In this document: positions 34,510 to 44,800 of the stretch, in pieces
Numbering within the stretch: position 1 is the stretch's first letter
Layout of the letters: each line of letters starts with the position of its first letter
Origin: Lampris incognitus
Taxonomy: Eukaryota; Chordata; Actinopteri; Lampriformes; Lampridae
Assembly: GCF_029633865.1 (NCBI RefSeq)
Contig: NC_079219.1
Location: 52,723,121 to 52,787,120, forward strand
DNA length: 64,000 nucleotides
Direction: 5' to 3'
The notes under the pieces: generated by a model
The model's database searches: none
Told to the model about the DNA's origin: nothing
What the model saw: only the letters and a program-made list of their open reading frames with translations
Position numbers and translations under genes: made by a program

Positions 34510-35175
34510 AGATTATTGCTGAGTGACTTGCTTCCCACCCTGATCAACTGCAAGGATGAAGGGAGCGGTAGGTGGCGTGCCACTGTCAGCAGAGGCTGAG
34601 TCAGGTGTGTGAGGCAAGAAGAATGGCGAGATTCCGAGAAGGAGGAATTCCCTGTGTTTGATTTATGAAGTGGAGTTGGTGGAAAGAGTGTACCATAAGT
34701 GTGTTAGAAGGTGAGGCCATATGGGAGAGGTCCTCTCAGGTGTTTTTGTTGTCAAGACATGGCCATGTTGCTGCAGTATGTAGGCGGGGGGCAGAAGATG
34801 TGGGAAGGCCCTGCAAAGTGGAGGAGTGTAAAGTTGAGACGGGGCAAGCAAAGTGCCTGCACTGCAAGGCAAGTCATGATACGCGGTCAGCACAGTGTCC
34901 AGAAAGCATTAAGGGAGAGAAGGGGAATGAGATGAGAGCAGAAATGGGATTGTCGTGTGCTGAAGCTGCTAAGGGAATGGAGAGAGATGACGAGAAGTGC
35001 AAAAAGAACCGGAGCAGTAAAGGAATAGAGCTGACCAGAATATCTGCATGGACAAGAACAGATTTTTTGGCATTTGTTGCCATGGTCATAAATTGCACTG
35101 CTGAAATAAAGGGGTAGTCAGAAAGAATCAAGATGGTGTTGGACGCTGCCAAGAGACACTTGAATGTTGTGGACA
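34510..35175 (+). mobile_element. LINE ORF1 remnant with CCHC zinc knuckles
   Basis: With frame changes the plus strand reads GPLRCFCCQ, HGHVAAVCRRG and AKCLHCKASHDTRSAQCPE, the last being a C-x2-C-x3-H-x6-C knuckle like the third knuckle of I/Jockey-clade ORF1 proteins. Near 35130 RIKMVLDAAKRHL continues it. The interrupted frame marks a dead copy. Confidence 0.55.
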
Positions 35176-35190
35176 TATCTGGATAAGATG

Positions 35191-35231
35191 TTACACTACT
35201 GCTACTACTACTACTACTATTACTGCTACTG

Positions 35232-35264
<33 letters not shown>

Positions 35265-35268
35265 TTAC
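35191..35268. repeat. (TAC)n microsatellite
   Basis: Interrupted CTACTACTACTATTACTGCT units lie about 600 bp upstream of the HACL1 start. It may be the 3' tail of the adjoining LINE. Confidence 0.9.
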
Positions 35269-35529
35269 ACTGTGGGAAAGAGTTGCATCAACTCAGACTG
35301 GTTCTGGCAAAGCCAGGTCCAGAAAGTAAAAATCCGAATCATGTATTTCTTCCACCCGTGTACCAAATCAGCTGGCTTCATCGCCCTATCAAGCTGAAGA
35401 GTGGGGTTGATTAGAATAAACTGGTTTAGCACATCGGTGGAGCAAATACGTGGTGAGGAGTTTTACTTTCTGGACCTGGATTGGCCACCTCTAGGTCTGG
35501 GTTATAGAATGAGCAATCGCTGTGTACGA

Positions 35530-35849
35530 ACGCAGTACTGTGGAAGTTCCTCAGTAGGTGGCGGTAATACAACATTTCGGATGCCAACCGCCAATATAAA
35601 CAAAGAAGAAGAAGCAGAAGAAGCCACGCCCACGCCGCGTCCAGTTTGCGCGCAGCTGCCCTTTGCTCACGTCTCCGGTCTGCAGAAACACATGTGACTG
35701 GTGACGGGGAGAAGGGGGCGGCGGCGGTGTGTGTTGAGAGATCAGCGGGGCGGGTTGAACCCAGGATCCGCGTCTGCCGCGGGACCTCTGCAGGAAGTCG
35801 GGAACGCTCCGAAGGCTTTCACAACACAAGGCGGGTTTTCAGGGCCGCC
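35530..35849 (+). promoter_or_regulatory. hacl1: Probable HACL1 promoter / 5' UTR
   Basis: The segment is CpG- and G+C-rich from about 35620, in contrast with the A/T-rich DNA upstream. It ends in GCCGCCATGG, a near-ideal Kozak context for the HACL1 start. At 35556-35620 lies GTAGGTGGCGGT ... CCAACCGCC followed by GAAGAAGAAG, an element that looks like a dispersed fish repeat; its GGCGGT/ACCGCC parts form a short inverted repeat. No TATA box is obvious. The transcription start is not visible directly. Confidence 0.5.
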
Positions 35850-38800
35850 ATGGAGGAGGTGACGGGCGCTCAGCTGATCGCCGAGGCGCTCAAAACGCAG
35901 GTGATGAACGCGGTTGATGTGAACCGTGTCAAAGGTCAAGTTGATTCCAACTTGACCTTTGACACGGTTTTAAACGCTTTGCTGCCAGTAGTGCTTCATC
36001 GTCAGATATGATCCCCATATTGGCGAAGTTTCCTTGTTGGCTCATGAAAGCCCGCTTGCAGAGTGTGGAGTACATGTTTGGAGTCGTCGGTGTTCCGGTT
36101 ATCGAGGTGGCCATGGCCGCGCAGGCAGCTGGACTCAAGTACGTGGGGATGCGCAATGAACAAGCGGTAAAGTCTTCTTTCAGCTCGGGGTCGACACCCT
36201 CGTTTCCCCGGAGACGCTTCTGTTGTGTGTGATTTGCTTTGTATCACTCATGTGAACTGTGCTCCCGCAGGCCTGCTATGCCGCGTCCGCCGTTGGATAC
36301 CTGACCGGAAGGTTGGTTTATAACCTGACTTTCACTTCCCGTCAACGCGCCCGTTTGTTTTCATATTTTCATAAATATTTACAGAGTGTACAAGTTTTCA
36401 CAAGCAACACAAGTTAATGTTACCTGTTCAATTCTTGGTCTGATTTCAGCCATTGCATTGCGTTGTTATTATCCATCCATTAGGCGAACCGCTTATCCTG
36501 CTCTCAGCAGTCACTGGAGCCCATCCCAGCAGTCACTGGGCGGCAGGCGGGGAGACACCCTGGACAGGACGCCAGGCCATCACGGGGCCCACACACACAC
36601 ACACACACATCCATTCACACCTAGGGACAATTTAGCACGGCCGATTCACCTGACCTACCTGTCTTTGGACTGTGGGGCGGAAACCGGAGCCCCCGGAGGA
36701 AACCCACGCAGACACGGGGAGAACATGCAAACTCCACACAGAGGACGACCCCCAAGGATGACCCACCAGGGTTGGACTACCCCGGGGCTCGAACCCAGGA
36801 CCTTCTTGCTGTGAGGCGACCACGCTAACCACTGCGCCACCGTGCCGCCCTACATTGCATTGTTGTTTAGCAAATGATAATTGAATAGTTTTAAAAATAA
36901 TTGTTGACATATTAAGGCGGCACGGTGGCGCAGTGGTTAGCGTGGTCGCCTCACAGCAGGAGGGTCCTGGGTTCGAGCCCTGGGGTAGCCCAACCTTGGG
37001 GGTCGTCCCGGGTCGTCCTCTATGTGGAGTTCTCCCCGTGCGTGGGTTTCCTCCGGGGGCTCCGGTTTCCTCCCACAATCGGCCGTACTAAATTGTCTCT
37101 AGGTGTGTGTGTGTGTGTTGGTCATGTGATCGTCTGGCAGCTTGTCCAGGGTGTCTCCCAGCCTGCCGCCCAATGACTGCTGGGATAGGCTCCAGCGTCC
37201 CCGCGACCCTGAGAGCAGAATAAGCGATTTGGATAATGGATGGATGGATGGATGGATGTCAGTTTGTATCACTCACAGGCTCCCCTGTGTTTTCTCTATC
37301 TAGACCCGGTGCCTGTCTGGTCGTATCTGGACCTGGTCTCATCCATGCACTGGGTGGAATGGCCAACTCCAACATGAACTGCTGGTATGACCGCAGTGAA
37401 CACCATACGGTGCATTTTTATTAACCTGTGCAGGTTTAATGTTGGCTTTGTTCAGAAAGGATGTCCTTTTGTCTAGGCCATTAGTTGTCATCGGGGGTTC
37501 CTCTGATCAAAACCAAGAAACAATGGGAGCCTTTCAAGAGTTTCCTCAGGTAATGTGTCACTGTGTGTGTGTGGCTTTTTCTCATACAGTCAACCCTCAG
37601 CCGTGAATTCCTAAAAAACAATTTTCCCTTGCCACTAGGTTGAAGCATGTCGTCTGTATAGTAAGTTTTCTGCAAGACCCAGTGGCCTGGATGCCATCCA
37701 CTCAGTTATAGAAAAGGTAGGAACAACTCAATAATAGTCCACTTCCTCACAGTCTTGCATGTCATACTCCGCCTTGATAATGGACTCTGTCACTATTCAG
37801 ACTGACTAAGTCTGACCCTGTTGTGAAACACAGATTGATGACTGCAGTGTTACCGTGTTGTTTGGTTTGGCACAGGCAGTTCGAACAAGCATGTGTGGTC
37901 GTCCAGGCGCCTGTTATGTGGACATCTCGGGTGACATGGTAAATGCCAAAGTGGACAGGAGCAAAGTCAGGTTCGTTGGGATTTTCAGTCTTAGAATTTG
38001 AGAATCTGATTATATGGCGGCACAGTGGCGCAGTGGTTAGCGCTGTCGCCTCACAGCAAGAAGATCCTGGGTTCGAACCTCACGGTTGTCCAACCTTGGT
38101 GGTCATCCCGGATCATCCTGTGTGTGGAGTTTACATGTTCTCCCCGTGTCTGCGGTGGGTTTTCTCCAGGTGCTCCAGTTTCCACTGCCATCAAAAAGAC
38201 ATGCATGTTAGGGTTAATACTCCTGTCTGTGCCCCTGAGCAAGGCATGGCAAGAACAACTGGAGTTGGTCCCCAGGTGCTGCACGGTGGCTACCCACTCA
38301 GTGCTCCTAGCTGCACAGCTAGGAGGGGTTAAATGCAGAGCATAATTTCCCCACAGAGATCAATAAAATATCTCAAATCCAAGGTAAAAGTAAAATATAT
38401 ATAAGTACACTGTAAAAATGTGTAGAACGCTAAAGCATCTGTCACTGGTCAATATGGCAAGAACTCTTGCAAACCAGTAACAATCAGAGCTCATCTGGCC
38501 TAAACAATGCCCCGCATCTTTAATATCCGTGTGCCCCTCTTATATTATTTTGTATTACTTGTCTATCGTACCATATTATCTTCCATTATGTTTTGCTAGC
38601 TGTTTGTTGTAGCATTATCCATATCATGTACTTTCTTGTGTTAAGGTGTCCCAGTTTCTCCACTGGGCTTATTAAAGTCTTTCATATCGTCTTACCTACA
38701 ACAGCACATTTCTCTGTATTGTCAGTTGTGTGATTGCAGAGGCATTTGTGAAAAATAAATGATTTATTAAATCAGTGGTTTCTTTTTTCCCTGTCCTGGC

Positions 38801-41800
38801 AGAGTTGTGCACTGCTGCCCCCCGCCTCCAGTGAGTCTGGCTGATCCCACGGCCGTAACGGAGGCCCTCTCTGTCTTGAAAGGGGCTAAAAGGCCCTTAA
38901 TCATTATTGGCAAAGGTAACTGTAAGGCAGCAGTATTTTTTTTCCCCTGTCTGAAACGTCACACAACATAAACTCGCTGTCTGATGACCTTTCTTTCACC
39001 GCACAAACACATGTGGCGTATTAGCGCGGTTCAACAGAGACGCTATGAAGATGTGAGTAATGTTGCTCTTGGCAGGAGCGGCCCACGGCCGAGCAGAAGC
39101 TGCTGTGAGGGAGCTGGTGGAGACCAGTGGCCTGCCTTTCCTACCCACGCCTATGGGCAAAGGGGTGCTACCTGACAACCACCCCAACTGTGTGGCGGCT
39201 TCTCGCTCAAGGTTAGCCTTCCTTTTACAATACACATTCTATTGATAACAATAAAAACATAATTAATGGGCGTTCAGGTGGCGTGGCAGTCTATTCAGTT
39301 GCATACCAACAAGGGGATCACTGGTTCGAATCCCCATGTTGCCTCTGGCTTGGCCGGGCATCCCTACAGACACAATTGGCTGTGAGTGGGGAGCCAGATG
39401 TGGGTATTTGTTCTGGTTGCTGCACTACTGCCTCCTCTGGTCGGCCGGGGCGCCTGTTCAGGGGGGAGAAGGAACTGGGGGGGGGGTAGCGTGATCCTCC
39501 CACACACTACGTCCTCCTGGTGAAACTCCTCACTGTCCGGTGAAAAGAAGCGGCTGGTGACTCCACATGTATGGGAGGAGGCATGTGGTAGTCTGCAGCC
39601 CTCCCTGGATCGGCAGAGGGGCGGAGCAGCGACCGGGAAGGCTTGGAGAGTGGGGTAATTGGCTGGATACAACTGGGGAGAAAAAGGAGGAGGGGTCCTA
39701 AAAAACAAAAACCCACATAATTAATTTATACTCCATCCATCCATTATACTCCAAATTTAAAAAAAGATATTCCAAATAAATGATAATTTATTTATATTCT
39801 GATTTTCTAACGTTACAAAGTGCAGTACTCATAACAACCACAGTGAGGTACAGTGCTGTACATCAAAGTAAAGCAAATTAGCACCATTAAAATTACATTA
39901 GAAACAGCAGAAACAGATTGAAACAGTGTAAAACAGAATGTGTTCTTTCAAGTTACATTTGATGATTCAATCTCAATCAAGTAACTATTATATATATGTT
40001 TTTTTTATGATGTGCTTCACATGAAGGCAAGGTGAAAGTCTGACATAAATAACAGACAAGCATTTACTTTTACATCAGTTAAAGTGTGTGTGTGTGTGTG
40101 TGTGTGTGTGGAAGGTGAATACAAACTCTGGTCAGAGTAAGGGCCAAGTGTGTGTATTATATGTGTGTGAATGTGTGTGTTGTCGTTGCTGGGCCAGGAC
40201 ACACACCCAGGTTAGGATCAGGGAGGGGGGCTTGTTGGTTTGTCACATTGTGCAGTATGTCAGAATCAGAATTGTGTTTATTGGCCATGTAGGTTTGCAC
40301 TACATGGAATGTGACTCTGGTTTCGTGGCTCTCAGTGTACTTAACATTGAATAACAACACTACAACACAACAATCTTCAGATATGTACACACGGATTGAC
40401 TTATACAGGTGAAATAAGAGGTGATAAAGTGCAGAGAATATATCAGAGATGCTGAAATAGATGTTAGCAGGTTACTCATATACATGTCTGAGGTAGATGT
40501 ACATGACAGAGCATACCAGTATACGTGCAGTGTATAGTACAGCATATACATTTGAATGACAGCCCTCGGAAAGAAAGTGTTTTTGTAGCCTCCTGAGACC
40601 CAGGAAAAATAATGTTGTTTAATTTCTATTTTTTTGTACATAAATTAAGTGTTGGGGTGGTAAACACACATTGCAAAGAAAAACATGTTAAAACTTTTTT
40701 TTTTCAAATCTCTCAACATGTCCACTGTAGTGGACAACCCCCCCCCCCCCACATGTGACGTAATTTTAAAGGCACAGTTGTCCTCTTGAAGGGAAAGCAA
40801 GGCTGAATACAGTGACGTGTAGTATGAGAGATATGAGCTAAAACGCTACGTAGTGGAAAAAAATGAATCGCTGGGTCTCATCTGGTTGTTTTGGGGTACA
40901 GTGCTCTGTAGCGCCTACTAGAGGGGAGGTGTTGGAACAGGTTATGACCAGGGTATGATGGGTCTGCAGTGATGTTGCCTGCCCGTTTTCTGACTATGGA
41001 GGTGTGTAAGTCCTGAATGGAGGGCAGGTTGGCACCAGTGATGTTCTCTGCAGACCTACCTGTCCGCTGTAGTCTGTCCCTGTCCTGTTTGGCGGCTGAT
41101 CCAGACCAGACCGTGACAGATGTGCAGAGGACAGACTGGGTCATTGCAGTGTAGAACTGAATCAGCAGTTCCTGAGGCAGGTTGTATGTTTGTTTGTTTT
41201 TTTTGGGTTTGTCCTCCTCCTTTACCCTGCTCTTCCTCACCACCCTTTGCTCCTTGTTCCCTGTTACCCAGAGCTCTGCTGCAGGCTGACGTTGTGGTTC
41301 TGCTCGGAGCAAGGTTGAACTGGATCCTGCACTTCGGTCTCCCACCGAGATTTGACCCTAACGTGAAAGTCATTCAGGTGTGCAAATGGTCAGCCTTAAG
41401 TTTTCTGCAAGTTATCCCCCCCCCATTTTTCTCCCCAATTGTATCCGGCTAATTACCCCACTCTTCCGAGCCGTCCCGGTTGCTGCTGCTCCACACCCTC
41501 TGCTGATCCAGGGAGGGCTGCAGACTACCACATGCCTCCTCCAATACATGTGCAGTCGCCAGCCGCTTCTTTTCACCTGACAGTGAGGAGTTTCACCAGG
41601 GGGACGTAGTGCATGGGAAGATCACGCTATTCCCCCCAACAGACGCCCCGACCAACCAGAGGAGGCGCTAGTGCAGCGACCAGAACACATACCCACATCC
41701 GGCTTCCTACCCGCAGACACGGTCAGTTGTGTCTGTAGGGACACCCGACCAAGCCGGGGATAACCCGGGGATTCGAACCGGCGATCCTTGTGTTGGTAGG

Positions 41801-44800
41801 CAACGGAATAAACTGCCACGCCACCCGGACGCCGTCATTTATCTTTTTAATACATTTGAAATCAACACTGTGTGCCTTTTGAGACCAGCTAAAATAGTTA
41901 AATGACACCTAAACAGCATGAGATTGAAAATTTAAGGATGATGTGTTTGACATCTACCCATCCATCCATTATCTGAACCGTTTATCCTGCTCTCAGGGTC
42001 GCGGGGATGCTGGAGCCTATCCCAGCAGTCACTGGGCGGCAGGCGGGGAGACACCCCGGACAGGCCGGCAGGCCATCACAGGGCATATATTCCAGTGTTG
42101 AGTTCTTCCATGGCTAGTGTTTGTTTGAAACAGTTGTCCTTGTGTAACAGCTGGGTTGCTATAGCAATATAACATCCTGCTCTGCATGTAGGTTGACCTG
42201 TGCGCTGAGGAGATGGGGAACAACGTGAGGCCCGCCGCTGCTCTCCTGGGCGACATAAACGCTGTCGTCGGTCAGGTATGTAGGCTGCAAAGCAGTCAGC
42301 AACCGACCCCTCGTGCAACCTGAGCATCTCATCTGTCTGTGTCATATCAAGACTCCTGATTTATGTTGACATGTATGTGCAATTGAACCACTGATTGTTT
42401 GTGCCTGAAATGTTGCAGACTTTGCTAGACAGCTTGCTAGGCTAGATACCCATCGAATTTAACCACACCGTCAACTTGGGATGTGTTTGCATTGGGGTTA
42501 ATTCTTCCCCATCACTTCTTTCAGCTCTTGAGGTACATCCGAAGAGATGGCTGGAGCTATCCGTCAGACACAAAGTGGTGGAGCATTCTGAAGGAAAAGA
42601 TTGCCGCCAACGCACAAATATCAAAGGTTGGTTTTGACGCCCCAGGGAAAATCCCACCATGTGTTCCACTATGTGATAAGAATAGCTGTACCGGGGCATC
42701 TGGGTAGTGTAGTAGTCTATTCCATTGCCTACCAACATGGGCCACGGGCATCGCCAGTTCGAATCCCCATGCTACCTCCGGCTTGGTCAGGCGTCCCTAC
42801 AGACACAGTTGGCCGTGTCTGCGGGTGGGAAGCCGGATGTGGGTATGTGTCCTGGTCGCTGCACTAGCGCCTCCTCTGGTCGGTTCGGGTGCCTGTTCAG
42901 GGGGGGGGGGGGCTGGGGGGGAACAGCGTGATCATCAGAATCAGAATACTTTATTCATCCCCGAGGGGAAATTGGATCCTCCCACGCGCTACATCCCCCT
43001 GGTGAAACTCTTCACTGTCAGGTGAAAAGAAGCGGCTGACGACTCCACATGTATTGGAGGAGGCATGTGGTAGTCTGCAGCCCGCCCCGGATCAGCAGAG
43101 GGGGTGGAGCAGTGACCGGGACGGCTTGGAAGAGTAAGGCAATTGGCCAAGTACAACTGCGGAGAAAAGGGGGGAACCCCCCCCCCAAAAAAACCCCAGC
43201 TGCACCAGGATTGTATCAACGGTCTGCATAATATGCTGATGACTGATCCACAAGGAATTCTGAGGTTGGATATTCAGAGAAGTTTGGATTCCTCTGTGTG
43301 TTACAAACTGTATAATTTTGCATTATGTCGAAGACTCCTATTTCCTGTGAGCAACCCATCAAGTCAAACTCCTTAACCGATGGTGGTTCTGATTGTCATT
43401 CTGACCTCCATGCAACACTAACACAATTCCGTGGATTTTTATGTATTTTGCATCACTCCTTGTTTGGGATTTGAAATGTTTTCTGCTCTCGTTTCTTCCC
43501 AGGCGCTCGCTCTTCAGTCATCAGTGCCCATGAACTACTACATGGTATTCCACCATGTCTCCCAGCTGCTACCTCAGGACTGCATCATAGTCAGCGAGGG
43601 GGCTAACACTATGGACGTTGGACGCACTATGCTGCACAACTACCTCCCTCGACATAGGCAAGGCCCGCACGCTGAAGTGGTAGATAAGGAGGACAATTCA
43701 CTCAGTATCATCCAAACTCAGCGGTGCTTTAAATGAGGAATGACCCTAGCTTCCTGCCTTGTAACACCTCAGAATTCAAGATTTATCATCAGGTTTTGTT
43801 GATTTGCTGAGTAAGAATATCTGGGGAAGAGTATCTCACAATCACGCACCGCATCCCCCCCCCCCCCCCGATAGCTGTGTATCAGGGGATATCATGGGCA
43901 AAGACATAAAGACTTAGGCATTGAGTTTCTTGTCAGTGTGTGCAAAATTAAGAAATTTGCAGAAAATCTGATCAGTATAACTTTGCTTTTTCTAAATGTC
44001 ACGGATATTGACTTGTGTAGATTGAGGTGGTCAGGTGTTATTAGTGTAGCAGTTTGACTTTTACTTTTTAAACTCTTGATTAATATTGGTAAGAGTCGCC
44101 CCTCTTCTGTGTTTCTGTAGCTGATTTTAAATTGCATGCAGGTTGGACGCCGGCACATTTGGTACAATGGGAGTGGGCCTTGGGTTCGCCATCGCAGCAG
44201 CGGTTGTGGAGAAGGGCCGAGATAAATGCCAGAGGGTCGTTTGTGTTGAAGGGGATAGTGCCTTTGGCTTCTCCGGGATGGAAGTGGAGACCATGTGCAG
44301 GTCGGCATGTTTTCTCTCTCATTATCTTCTCTGATTATATGTTGCCTAGCAGGTACATCACATTATTCCCCACGTAAGAGTTTTCTCGCCCTCCTCTCTG
44401 AGTGCAGTTTGAGAAAGGTAAAAAAAAACAAAACGGGACGGCTCAGGAAGAGTGGGGTAATTGGCCGGATACAATTGGGGAGAAAAAGGGAGAAATTTCA
44501 ACAACAACAAAAAAAAGCTGATTAAAATTAATATTATCAATAATCTAAATTTTCTCCTTTTTTTAAAATATCTAAACATAACCACTATCTAACCACTGGT
44601 ACCGCCCCTGTGTACCCTCACTTCATGTGATCCATCGACAACGAGCACCAACAGCGGCTGTGATGCGAGGCAGCTAGTTGTCAGGAAAGTCATACTGCAG
44701 AATGAGTCAGGTGGTGCAGGCACAGTGCCCAGCATGCAAGCGTGAAAATAACCTACATTGTAGATTCTCTGCTACCGTTGGTGTTCACAGTTGTGCCGTG

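Larger units (their letters stand above)
32231..35530. other. ANKRD28-HACL1 intergenic region, no BTD gene seen
   Basis: Only mobile elements, microsatellites and unclassified DNA are visible. 33036-33650 holds nothing recognisable. Biotinidase, which has large coding exons, would be hard to miss. Confidence 0.65.

Noticed and set aside
34665-35117. 150-aa open frame as a new gene
   Set aside because: Zinc-knuckle motifs and frame changes identify a LINE ORF1 remnant.
35646-36011. Start of HACL1 at an upstream ATG (35646)
   Set aside because: The 35850 ATG has an ideal Kozak context and begins where similarity to HACL1 begins; the upstream part is Arg/Gly-rich 5' UTR-like sequence and the frame runs into intron 1.
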